This document shows positions 1 through 7,301 of a stretch of DNA of 64,000 nt, in pieces (the stretch's first letter is position 1; the number at the start of each line of letters is the position of its first letter). This stretch comes from Vulcanimicrobium sp035943995 (GTDB taxonomy: Bacteria; Vulcanimicrobiota; Vulcanimicrobiia; Vulcanimicrobiales; Vulcanimicrobiaceae). Made by a program: the position numbers and the translations under genes. The notes under the pieces were generated by a model, which worked only from the letters and a program-made list of their open reading frames with translations, did no database searches and was not told the origin of the DNA. The stretch is taken from positions 1-64,000 of the forward strand of contig DASZBS010000031.1 of the NCBI GenBank assembly GCA_035943995.1, in the 5' to 3' direction.

Positions 1-1
1 C

Positions 2-412
2 ATCCTGGGCTGGCTCTGGAAACTCGGCATCAAAGCGGTCATCCCGGTCAAGTCCAAGTGGGATGCCGAAACGAAGAAGCAATACTACGAGGCTGCCAAG
101 TTCCTCGCCGAGTGGTATGACAAGCGCCCGCGTGAGTTCGATGAGGTCTACCGCCTGCGCCCGAAAATCGAAAGCCTGTTCTCGCTGATGAAGCGCCTGG
201 CCGGCGGATTCGTCTGGTCGCGTGGTCGGCCACGCACAGGCGACGAGCAGCCCACAGCGTGGAAAAACGAGGTGCTCTGCAAGTTCATCTACCTCAACCT
301 GCGTGCGACCGTCACGCTCAGCGAGGAGACGGGCTACCGGGACATCGAGTACAGCAACCACGAGCGATTCTTCCCGGCCCCAGTGAAGCCGCTACTCATC
401 GCTCCGATCTGA
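2..412 (+). CDS. DDE transposase, C-terminal part (cut by window edge)
   Basis: The frame is open from base 2 to a TGA at 410-412 and gives 136 residues with no start inside the window, so the N-terminus lies outside. The reading includes a VIPVKSKWD stretch and then RPKIESLFSLMKR, which looks like the conserved C-terminal glutamate region of IS4/IS5/IS1182-type DDE transposases, followed by a basic stretch and a short tail. These enzymes cut and rejoin the ends of their insertion sequence. The exact IS family cannot be assigned from the C-terminus alone. A strong terminator lies 21 bases downstream, followed by an octamer array that may be the end of the element. The protein may be intact beyond the edge. 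Confidence is good for transposase and low for family. Confidence 0.8.
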   Translation: MLGWLWKLGIKAVIPVKSKWDAETKKQYYEAAKFLAEWYDKRPREFDEVYRLRPKIESLFSLMKRLAGGFVWSRGRPRTGDEQPTAWKNEVLCKFIYLNLRATVTLSEETGYRDIEYSNHERFFPAPVKPLLIAPI

Positions 413-432
413 CCGTTCAGGTCCCAACATGG

Positions 433-466
433 AAGCAGCGCCGGTGAAAGCCGGCGCTGCTTTTTT
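433..466 (+). terminator. Rho-independent terminator after the transposase gene
   Basis: A perfect 12-bp stem (433-444 with 451-462), a 6-base loop and a run of six T at 461-466. It sits 21 bases after the transposase stop codon and fits an intrinsic terminator on the plus strand. Confidence 0.85.
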
Positions 467-468
467 GG

Positions 469-641
469 TGTGAAATTCGATTTCACATTTGCGGTTTTGA
501 TGTGAAATTCGAGCATTTCACATTAGATTTCTGGTTCGCGCAAAGCGCGTTCGAAAAGCAGAAAAGCCCAGCGATTGCTGGGCTTTTCTGTCATGTTGTT
601 TACCCCGTGCACTGCATTTCACATTTGCTCGGGATTTCACA
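469..641. repeat. Array of six ATTTCACA/TGTGAAAT octamers
   Basis: The octamer ATTTCACA or its complement occurs at 469-476, 480-487, 501-508, 515-522, 616-623 and 634-641. The first four form two back-to-back inverted pairs with 3- and 6-base centres; the last two are direct copies. The stretch is AT-rich compared with the rest of the window and has no ORF of note. It may be the subterminal transposase-binding region at the right end of the insertion sequence, or an operator array for the genes that follow. Confidence 0.55.
560..589. terminator. Second hairpin terminator, probably bidirectional
   Basis: A perfect 13-bp stem (560-572 with 577-589) with a 4-base loop. The arms begin with AGAAAAG and end with CTTTTCT, so there is a T-rich tract on either strand. 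It lies between the transposase gene and the convergent gene ending at 679, and could terminate both. Confidence 0.7.
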
Positions 642-678
642 TTAAACGCCGAAAATCAGCGTTTAACCTGAGGCAACA

Positions 679-1050
679 CTAGAATGGAATTTCCTCCTCA
701 AGCTCATCTGTTCCGCCAGCAAGGGCAACCGAAGATTTCACGGGCTTAGGCGCCTCGGTCGATTGATAATTCATCATGTTCCAAGCGATCACAGGCAGCC
801 ATCCTTGCCTATCCGCACTGATCTCCATCACGAGAAAATGCCCTCGTGGCTTCTGTCGACCCTGGTTCTTCTGGACATAGCTTAATACGGCAGTCCCGAG
901 GCTCTCGCCATCGTTATCTGAGACGAACAAGAAAAAATGCTCAAAGACATGCGTCCACTGAGCAATGTCGTCACGCGCGTTCAAAAAATATTTCGCCTCG
1001 TCATACGACATGCAATCTTCATTAAAAAGAAGCACATATGTCCAGCTCAT
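679..1050 (-). CDS. Small protein, possible Cas2/SinR-like ferredoxin fold
   Basis: 123 residues, function not recognised with certainty. The pattern is a short hydrophobic N-terminal strand (YVLLFNE), a helix around residues 16-35 containing W.H.F, a second strand (FFLFVSD), a helix, then GHFLVMEIS and a C-terminal helix with a Trp pair. This order resembles small SinR/Cas2-like alpha/beta proteins, in which a first strand is followed by a W.H motif and a VTD/VSD strand. That is fold-level similarity only. The ATG overlaps the stop codon of the upstream gene (TCAT at 1047-1050), so the two are translationally coupled. Base composition is closer to 50% GC than in the dcw genes, which suggests later arrival, probably with the adjacent transposable element. 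No catalytic residues can be named. Confidence 0.6.
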   Translation of the reverse strand: MSWTYVLLFNEDCMSYDEAKYFLNARDDIAQWTHVFEHFFLFVSDNDGESLGTAVLSYVQKNQGRQKPRGHFLVMEISADRQGWLPVIAWNMMNYQSTEAPKPVKSSVALAGGTDELEEEIPF

Positions 1051-1490
1051 TCGTCCGCTCCGTCGCTTACGTCACGGCGAATATCTGACTTAGACATCTC
1101 GGGTTCGTCGATCATGAGCGATCCCTCTGACTCGCTGACGCCGATTAGGACTGCCTTTGGCCTGATCGAGGGCGTCAACAACGCCTTGTCCGAAATTCGT
1201 CCCCGGTCGGTTTCTAGCATGGACAGCGACCGATCGCGCAACCGATAGTCCTCGGATTGGAGGCGATCAGGTTCACGAAAGACGAATAGAATATGGGTAA
1301 ACGTGAACAGCATCGGAAATAATACTGCCAGCCCAAGATCAAAATACAGAGCAATGCCATTCAAGAAATGTGTTAATGCGAGCGCTGGCAGACTGAAGCC
1401 AAGCGAAAGCACGAGAAGCGGTTGAGTAATGCTTCGTATCGCGGTTCCAGCAAGGCGTTCGCGCAAATGACTCGGTTCTAAGTGCAACAT
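1047..1490 (-). CDS. Small membrane protein of unknown function
   Basis: 147 residues. A hydrophobic block at about residues 20-70 (ITQPLLVLSLGF through MLFTFTHILFVF) looks like two membrane-spanning helices. A hydrophilic C-terminal half, rich in Asp, Ser and Arg, is probably cytoplasmic. No family was recognised. It is the first gene of a two-gene unit: its stop codon overlaps the ATG of the gene ending at 679 by four bases. The pair has lower GC than its surroundings and lies next to a transposase remnant, as is common for accessory modules. A helper or anchor role for the downstream soluble protein is a guess based only on the coupling. Confidence 0.6.
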   Translation of the reverse strand: MLHLEPSHLRERLAGTAIRSITQPLLVLSLGFSLPALALTHFLNGIALYFDLGLAVLFPMLFTFTHILFVFREPDRLQSEDYRLRDRSLSMLETDRGRISDKALLTPSIRPKAVLIGVSESEGSLMIDEPEMSKSDIRRDVSDGADE

Positions 1491-1808
1491 CTCGTTTCGC
1501 CTGCAAAGAGACTCAGCGCATCTCTATGCCAGGTATGGCCGAGGCTCCCTATGTCTTGCATTGCTCAAATGCAACTTTCGGAAGTCTTGATTTTTCAACC
1601 TTTTCGACGAAAGCCAATCTTAACCAGGTGACAGCGAGTGCTTGCTAGGAACCAAGTGTATGCTGTCTTGCTTATCCCAGCGCCTCGTCTTCACCGTTTC
1701 CAACGAAGCCGACGCGAATGCTAGTTTGAGCCACCGCCAATGATCGATCGCAGAATGCCGGTTCGTCGTCACCCGAGTAATACACGACTGTTCCAGCTAC
1801 CTAGATGT
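1491..1808. other. Intergenic stretch with no recognised gene
   Basis: About 320 bases between the small membrane-protein gene and the 3' end of ddl. There is no convincing ORF, hairpin terminator or repeat. It should contain the promoter of the two-gene unit ending at 679. The normal dcw partners ftsQ, ftsA and ftsZ do not follow ddl here. Confidence 0.5.
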
Positions 1809-2741
1809 CTAAGCGATTCGCAGTTCGGTACCGCGTAACAAAGCGAATTGTAACAATCGATCCACCAGCGCTTCATAGGAAATTCCTGCATGCTGCGCCT
1901 CATCTGGTAAGAGGCTTTGCGGCGTCATCCCAGGCAACGCGTTCACTTCAAGAATTGTCGGACGACCCTGGTCGGTTACGATAAAATCCGTGCGCGAGTA
2001 GTCACGCAGCCCGATCAGCCGATGCACGGATAGCGCCAGGGTTTGCAATCGCGCGGTGAGGTCGTGGTCAATCGGGGCGGGGATCAAATGCCGCGATCCG
2101 CCCGGCTTGTACTTGGCGTCGTAGCTATAGAACTCGTCCGAAGAAACGATCTCCACCACCGGTAGAGCTTCCTCGCCGAGCACGCCGCACGAAAATTCAC
2201 GCCCCGGCATGAACTCTTCCGCCAATATCTCAGGTGTCCGGGAAGAAGCCTCGATCATCGCCTTCGTCCACGCCTCGTGCGTTTTCACGATCACGACACC
2301 CGCGCTCGACCCACTCGCCCGCGGCTTCGCGACTAACGGCAAATTCAACGACCCGGGCAACAACGGCAAAGTCCCGCCCGCCAAATCAAAGGTATCCCAA
2401 GCCGGCGTCGGCAGTCCCTCAGCGGCCAACAACTTCTTCGTAATGTGCTTATCCATCGCGATCGCGCAAGCCGCCACACCGCTCCCAGTATACGGCACAC
2501 GCATCCAATCCAGAATCCCCTGGATCGTCCCATCCTCCCCACCAGGCCCGTGCAGCGCGTTGAACACCACATCCGGGGCGATCTCGCGAATAGCATCCAC
2601 AAACCGCGCATCAAAATCCAAGGACCGCGCGTCATGACCCAGCGCGGTGAGCGCGCGCATCACGCACGTTCCGCTTTCGATCGAGACCTCGCGTTCCGCG
2701 CTCGGACCGCCCATGACCACGGCGACTTTCAAACTGGGCAT
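1809..2741 (-). CDS. ddl: D-alanine--D-alanine ligase
   Basis: 310 residues, the usual length. It makes D-Ala-D-Ala in the cytoplasm from two D-Ala and ATP, the dipeptide that MurF adds to the peptidoglycan precursor. An ATP-grasp fold is evident: VAVVMGGPSAEREVS at the N-terminus, NALHGPGGEDG near residue 65, the lysine-bearing LPLVAKPRASGSSAGV loop, and C-terminal EVNALPGMTPQSLLP with metal-binding Glu and Asn. The ATG at 2741 gives the family-typical MPSLKVAVV start; the much longer open frame upstream is a read-through of murB sequence. The gene overlaps murB by 13 bases, so it is the last gene of the murG-murC-murB-ddl unit. No clear terminator follows. Confidence 0.95.
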   Translation of the reverse strand: MPSLKVAVVMGGPSAEREVSIESGTCVMRALTALGHDARSLDFDARFVDAIREIAPDVVFNALHGPGGEDGTIQGILDWMRVPYTGSGVAACAIAMDKHITKKLLAAEGLPTPAWDTFDLAGGTLPLLPGSLNLPLVAKPRASGSSAGVVIVKTHEAWTKAMIEASSRTPEILAEEFMPGREFSCGVLGEEALPVVEIVSSDEFYSYDAKYKPGGSRHLIPAPIDHDLTARLQTLALSVHRLIGLRDYSRTDFIVTDQGRPTILEVNALPGMTPQSLLPDEAQHAGISYEALVDRLLQFALLRGTELRIA

Positions 2742-3676
2742 TCGGTGTCCGTAAATTCTCCGACCAGGTGGACTTCGAGGTGCAGATCGACGCCGAATTT
2801 CTCTTCGACCGCTCTTCGGACCCGGGCGAGGAGCGTGGCGACGTCGCGCGCGGACGCGCCGCCCGTGTTGACGATGAAGTTGGCGTGCAAGGGGGACACT
2901 TCGGCCCCGCCTTCGCGCCAGCCCTTGGCCCCGGCGGCCTCGATCAGCCTTCCCGCGTGGTCGCCGTCGGGGTTGCGGAAGCACGAGCCGGAGTTGGGGA
3001 TCGCGACGGGCTGGGTCGCCTTCCTGCGAACCAGTCGCGACTGCAGGCGCTCGCGGACCGCCTTCGGGTCGCCGCGCTCGAAGCGCAGCGTCGTGCGCGC
3101 CACGATCGCGTCGCGCGGGATCGTCGTCTGGCGGTAGTGCCAGGCCACGTCGATCGCGTGCGGGTCGGGGCGCGCCGGCGTCTGCACGATTACCTCGCGC
3201 GCGAACTCGCCGATCTCGCGGTCGGTGCCCGCGTTCATGCGGATCGAGCCGCCCACCGTCGCGGGGATGCCGGCCAGGCCGTCGATCCCCACGCCGCCCA
3301 GGGTCGCGACCTTCGTGCACAGCGCCGGGAGCGATGCGCTGCCGCCGGCCTCCACCACGACTGCGTCTTCTTCCGCGCGGACGGTGAGGGCGGTGAAGTC
3401 GCCTTCGAGGCGTAGGACGATGCCGCGGATCCCGCCATCGCCCACCAGCAGATTCGAGCCTTGGCCCAGGACGAACATCGGCAGACGGCGTTTGAAGACG
3501 CGGCGCAGGACGAATGCGAGCTCGTCCGAGGTGTGGACGTCGACGAGGGCGTCGGCCGGGCCGCCGATTTTCCACCACGTGAATGGTGCGAGGGGTTCGT
3601 TGAAGCGGGCGCGTTCGGCGAAGTGCGCGCTTAGGGCGGCGCGGTCGTCTTCGTCGAGGAGGGGGACCGTTTTCAC
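2729..3676 (-). CDS. murB: UDP-N-acetylenolpyruvoylglucosamine reductase
   Basis: 315 residues. MurB reduces the enolpyruvyl ether to UDP-MurNAc with NADPH and a bound FAD. Landmarks are TWWKIGGPAD near residue 30, the FAD-binding VLGQGSNLLVGDGG, GIPATVGGSIRMNAG, the catalytic serine in PNSGSCFRNPDG and the C-terminal HLVGEF with its proton-donating Glu. The GTG start at 3676 forms a GTGA overlap with the murC stop, which decides the start. The long open frame upstream of it is murC in another frame. The gene is followed by a 13-base overlap with ddl. Confidence 0.94.
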   Translation of the reverse strand: MKTVPLLDEDDRAALSAHFAERARFNEPLAPFTWWKIGGPADALVDVHTSDELAFVLRRVFKRRLPMFVLGQGSNLLVGDGGIRGIVLRLEGDFTALTVRAEEDAVVVEAGGSASLPALCTKVATLGGVGIDGLAGIPATVGGSIRMNAGTDREIGEFAREVIVQTPARPDPHAIDVAWHYRQTTIPRDAIVARTTLRFERGDPKAVRERLQSRLVRRKATQPVAIPNSGSCFRNPDGDHAGRLIEAAGAKGWREGGAEVSPLHANFIVNTGGASARDVATLLARVRRAVEEKFGVDLHLEVHLVGEFTDTECPV

Positions 3677-5052
3677 CGCACGAGCGCGGCGCTGATTCGT
3701 TCGCCCAGGCGATGTGCGACGGACGAGATCGAGCCTGCGCCCAGCATCAGGACCAGCGCGCCTTCCGGGGATTCGCGGGGGACCACTTCGAGCAAGTCTT
3801 CCACGTCGTTCACGTACGTTACCGGCGTGCCGGCGGCTTCCAGTGGGTCGCCGATGCTGCGTTCGCTCACGCCGGCGATTGGTTTTTCTGCGGCGGCGTA
3901 GATCGGGGTTAGGATGACGCGGTCGGCGCCCTCGAGGGCGCGGGCGAAGTCGTCCTTCAGGTATTGCGTGCGCGTGTAGCGGTGGGGTTGGAAGGCGACG
4001 ATTACCGGTGTTTCGCCCATGAACTCGCGGGCGGCTGCGATCGTTTGTTTGATTGCGGTCGGGTGGTGGGCGTAGTCGTCCACCACCGTCAGCGCGCCGC
4101 GGCCGACGATCTCGAAGCGGCGCTGCACGCCGTGGAATTGTGCGAGTGCGCGTGCGACGTCGTCGAAGCGCAGGCCCGCCGCGCGTGCGGCACCCAGCGC
4201 GCCCAGCGCGTTGAGGATGTTGATCTCGCCGGGGACTTTCAGCTCGATCTCGCCCAGCGTCGCGCCCAGCTCGCACACCGTGAAGCGCGAGCCGAGGTTT
4301 GCGTAGGTGATGTCGGTTGCGGTCAGGTGCGCTTCGGCTTTCGTTGCGAACGTTACCAGCGACGACGCGACCACCTGGCGGCCCACCACTTTGCTCGCGC
4401 GGTTGTCGTTGCCCACCACCACGCGGCCCGTGGCCGGCACCTTGTTCACGAACTGCTGGAACTGCTGCAGCAGGCGCGGCAGCTCGTCGTCCGATGCGAT
4501 GTGATCGTTCTCGATGTTGTTGACCACCGCGATCGTGGGGTTGAGGTGCAGGAACGAGCCGTCGGACTCGTCGCTCTCGGTGATGAACCAGTGGCCTTCG
4601 CCGGCGCGCGCGTTCGTGCCGGTGTCGACGCGCACGCCGCCGACGGCGACGGTCGGGTCGAGGCCCGCCACTTCGAAGATCGTCGCGAGCATCGCGGTGG
4701 TCGTCGTTTTGCCGTGCGTGCCTGCGACCGCGATCAGCTTGTGGCCCTTCGCCAGCTCCGCGAGCATCGCGCCGCGCGTGACGACGTCGAGCTTGCGGCG
4801 GACGGCCTCCTCGAACTCCGGGTTGTCGTGCGCGATCGCCGACGACACCACCACCACGCCGGCGTCCGCGGCGATGTTCTCGGCGCGGTGGCCGATCGCG
4901 ACGTGCGCGCCTTCGGCTTCCAGCTCGGCGATCAGCGGCGAGTGCCGCACATCCGAGCCGCTGACGCGGGCGCCGCGCGCGAGCAGCAGCCGCGCGATCG
5001 CACTCATGCCGATTCCGCCGACCCCGACGAGATGATACGCGGTGTCCGTCAC
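3673..5052 (-). CDS. murC: UDP-N-acetylmuramate--L-alanine ligase
   Basis: 459 residues. MurC attaches the first residue, L-Ala, to UDP-MurNAc using ATP. It has the three Mur-ligase domains: an N-terminal Rossmann-type region with GVGGIGMSAIARLLLARG, the P-loop GTHGKTTTTAML at about residue 110, TESDESDGSFL, NIENDH, and a C-terminal domain with VVDDYAHHPTAI and FQPHRYTRT. The DDYAHHP motif is typical of MurC and separates it from MurD, E and F. The GTG at 5052 lies in a GTGA overlap with the murG stop. The gene is tightly packed between murG and murB, an order common in dcw clusters. Confidence 0.96.
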   Translation of the reverse strand: MTDTAYHLVGVGGIGMSAIARLLLARGARVSGSDVRHSPLIAELEAEGAHVAIGHRAENIAADAGVVVVSSAIAHDNPEFEEAVRRKLDVVTRGAMLAELAKGHKLIAVAGTHGKTTTTAMLATIFEVAGLDPTVAVGGVRVDTGTNARAGEGHWFITESDESDGSFLHLNPTIAVVNNIENDHIASDDELPRLLQQFQQFVNKVPATGRVVVGNDNRASKVVGRQVVASSLVTFATKAEAHLTATDITYANLGSRFTVCELGATLGEIELKVPGEINILNALGALGAARAAGLRFDDVARALAQFHGVQRRFEIVGRGALTVVDDYAHHPTAIKQTIAAAREFMGETPVIVAFQPHRYTRTQYLKDDFARALEGADRVILTPIYAAAEKPIAGVSERSIGDPLEAAGTPVTYVNDVEDLLEVVPRESPEGALVLMLGAGSISSVAHRLGERISAALVR

Positions 5053-6209
5053 GGGCGAGAATCGTTCGGGCCGGAGCCGGACGGGACCCGCGCCGCGGCG
5101 GCCGCCTCGATGCGCGCGAGGATCGCCGCGCTCGCGTTGCGCGGCGCAAGCGACCGGGCGGCTTGTCGCATCGTCGTGACGCGGTCGGTCTCGAGGATCT
5201 CGCGCAGCGTCCACCACAGGCGGTCGCCGTCCACCTCGGCGTCTTCGAGCACGATGGCCGCGCCCGCGGCTTCGAACAGCGCGGCGTTGTGCGCTTGGTG
5301 CTGGTCGGCCGCGAACGGATACGGGATCAGGATCGACGGCGTGCCCGTCAGCGCGAGCTCCGCGAGCGTCGACGCGCCGGCGCGGGCGATGACGACGTCC
5401 GCCGCGGCGTACGCGTCGGCGGGATCGTCGAGATACGGGACGAGCTGTACGCGGTTTCCCGCGGCGAGCTCGCGCTCTTCGGCGTGCATGTACGCGTAGT
5501 CGCGTTCCCCGCTGACGTGCAACACTTGCCACGTGTCGCCGAGCGTGCGCCGCGTCACCAGCGCCGCTACGGCTTCGTTGATCGAGCGCGCGCCCTGGCT
5601 GCCGCCGATGACGACGATCGTCGTGCGGTCGGGATCGAGTCCCAGCCGCTCGCGCGCGCTCGGCCCGTCCTTCGCGATGGAGAACGACGCGCGCACCGGC
5701 GCGCCCGTGACGACCGTCTTGCGGCCGAACGACTCTTCCGACGCGGCGTACGTCGTCCAGACTTCGTCGACCAGCGGCGTGAGGAGGCGGTTCGTCAGGC
5801 CCGGCGTGACGTTGATCTCGAGCAGCGCGATGCGCGCGCGGACGACGCGCAGCAGGCGCAGGATGCGGGCCGCGACGACGACCGGGAAGCACACGTAGCC
5901 GCCCGTGGCGACGACGAAGTTCGGTTTGAACCGTGCGAGCGCGCCCAGCGCCGTGATCACGCCGGCGGCGTTCGCGAACACGGTGCGCAGCGTCGACAGC
6001 GACAGCGAGCGCTGGAGCGGCGCGCTCGGCACGAACGCGAGCGGCATCGTCTTGACGAGCGTCGCTTCGAGGCCGTCCTCGTTGCCGAAGAACTGCGCTT
6101 CGTATGCGTCTTGTGCGGGATAGCGGGCGCGCAGCGCGTCGTGGATGGCCAGCGCCGGATAGATGTGGCCGCCGGTCCCTCCGCCGGTGAACGCGACGCG
6201 CAGCTTCAC
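5049..6209 (-). CDS. murG: Lipid II synthase (UDP-GlcNAc:lipid I GlcNAc transferase)
   Basis: 386 residues with the GTG at 6209. MurG works at the inner face of the membrane and adds GlcNAc to lipid I. The GT-B fold shows TGGGTGGHIYPALAI at the very N-terminus, a second glycine loop VVIGGSQGARSIN, then ARAGASTLAEL and PFAADQHQAHNA for UDP-GlcNAc binding. The usual EQNAxPG motif reads EINVTPGLTNR. An in-frame ATG at 6245 would add 12 residues; GTG 6209 is preferred because it places the glycine loop where the family has it, but no strong ribosome-binding site decides the matter. Because the opposing MNT-HEPN genes separate it from ftsW, murG must have a promoter in 6210-6339; no clear one is visible. 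Confidence 0.92.
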   Translation of the reverse strand: MKLRVAFTGGGTGGHIYPALAIHDALRARYPAQDAYEAQFFGNEDGLEATLVKTMPLAFVPSAPLQRSLSLSTLRTVFANAAGVITALGALARFKPNFVVATGGYVCFPVVVAARILRLLRVVRARIALLEINVTPGLTNRLLTPLVDEVWTTYAASEESFGRKTVVTGAPVRASFSIAKDGPSARERLGLDPDRTTIVVIGGSQGARSINEAVAALVTRRTLGDTWQVLHVSGERDYAYMHAEERELAAGNRVQLVPYLDDPADAYAAADVVIARAGASTLAELALTGTPSILIPYPFAADQHQAHNAALFEAAGAAIVLEDAEVDGDRLWWTLREILETDRVTTMRQAARSLAPRNASAAILARIEAAAAARVPSGSGPNDSRP

Positions 6210-6339
6210 GGAAGGGGGACTTTCCCGTCGGGCAAGCGATCCCATTGAGGCGCGACTGTTGCCCTGCCGGAACCGGGCGGATTCGTGCGGAATCGGGCAA
6301 TGCAGATCGAACGACCACATAGGGCGGAGGTGATGAAGC

Positions 6340-6948
6340 GTGAGTACGGGGCCGGGTCCACGGCAGGACGATGAAAATGGGCGGCTTCGCGTGACTGGGG
6401 CGATCGTGGACTTTTTGGAAGCTCGCGGGGTGACGTCATATGCCGTCAGGCGGGAACCATCGTCCATCACGCTATCGCTGCCGGACGAACCTGAAACCGC
6501 CGTCGAACACCATGTCGAAGGTCTTCGAAACCGGTTGCAAGCGGTAGCAGTGAAATCGCGTGCGGGCGCGCAGTCCGAGCTCGTGTCTCGTGATCCTCGC
6601 GACCAACATGCGATCATTGTGTCGATTTCCCCCATCGCCGGTGAACGCCCACCGCGCGATTTGCTCGTTCAGCGTCTTCAAAGCGAGGAGGATGCACTGC
6701 GCGGCAGAGGCATCGAGTCGCTCGTTCTGTTCGGAAGCGCCGCGACGCGGAAGGCATTCCCCCATGATGTCGACCTTCTTGCGCGCTTCAGACATGATGC
6801 TCGCCTGTCCGCTTTTGACCTCGCCGAGATACAGCTCTATTTAGAGCAACGCCTCGGCCGGCGCGTCGATCTCTCCGACGAGCGGAGGATTTCAACCGAG
6901 TTTCGCACAGCGGTCGATAAGACGGGCATCAGGATCTTCGGCTCCTGA
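6340..6948 (+). CDS. MNT-type nucleotidyltransferase (MntA-like antitoxin) with N-terminal extension
   Basis: 202 residues. The last 95 or so are a minimal nucleotidyltransferase: LVLFGSA near residue 131 and then FPHDVDLL, matching the GS...DxD active-site pattern. In MntA-HepT pairs such enzymes transfer AMP to a tyrosine of the HEPN partner. The first 115 residues are an extension I do not recognise; ordinary MntA proteins are much shorter. The GTG start at 6340 follows a clean GGAGG at 6326-6330 with a 9-base spacer. The stop overlaps the ATG of the HEPN gene by one base, in the usual antitoxin-toxin order. The pair runs opposite to the surrounding dcw genes, between murG and two secreted-protein genes, so it looks like an insertion. 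Confidence 0.85.
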   Translation: MSTGPGPRQDDENGRLRVTGAIVDFLEARGVTSYAVRREPSSITLSLPDEPETAVEHHVEGLRNRLQAVAVKSRAGAQSELVSRDPRDQHAIIVSISPIAGERPPRDLLVQRLQSEEDALRGRGIESLVLFGSAATRKAFPHDVDLLARFRHDARLSAFDLAEIQLYLEQRLGRRVDLSDERRISTEFRTAVDKTGIRIFGS

Positions 6949-7289
6949 TGCAGAGGGATGAAACCTACCTCGGTCACATCGCGACCGCGATCGCGGCAAT
7001 CGACAGCTATTTGACGGATGTCAGCGAAACCGTGTTCAGCGAAACTCCGATGATCCGCGACGCCGTGCTCCGGAATCTCGAAATAATCTCTGAGGCAAGC
7101 CGTCGGCTCTCGGACGAATTCAAAGAGCGGCATCCGGGTATCCCGTGGCCCGCGGTCGCCGCGGCGGGCAACGTATATCGGCATGATTATCACGCCGTCA
7201 ACGAAGAAATCGTTTGGCAGACGGCGACGACCGGCCTCGCTGGGCTTCGCGAAGTCCTCAAATGTGAGCAGAATCCCGGAACGGGATAG
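6948..7289 (+). CDS. HEPN-domain protein (HepT-like), with altered active site
   Basis: 113 residues. The protein matches the HepT/DUF86-type HEPN domain: RNLEIISEASRRL, then HPGIPW and a C-terminal IVWQT helix. HepT toxins are small RNases with an R-x4-H-x-Y motif. Here the corresponding stretch is GNVYRHDY: His79 and Tyr81 are present, but the arginine position is Gly74 (codon GGC at 7167-7169, read directly from the DNA). Tyr81 would be the AMPylation target of the nucleotidyltransferase encoded just upstream. The protein may therefore be a weakened or inactive RNase, or may use the Arg adjacent to the His. It ends 12 bases from the convergent gene at 7302, with no visible terminator between them. 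Confidence 0.85.
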   Translation: MQRDETYLGHIATAIAAIDSYLTDVSETVFSETPMIRDAVLRNLEIISEASRRLSDEFKERHPGIPWPAVAAAGNVYRHDYHAVNEEIVWQTATTGLAGLREVLKCEQNPGTG

Positions 7290-7301
7290 GGCTTCACGCC
7301 G

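Noticed and set aside
469..641. CRISPR array
   Set aside because: Repeats are only 8 bases, unevenly spaced, in both orientations, and no cas genes are nearby.
2742..3578. Long N-terminal extension of the ddl frame (589 codons in total)
   Set aside because: The extra residues are Arg/Pro-rich and lie over murB in another frame; MPSLKVAVV at 2741 is the family start.
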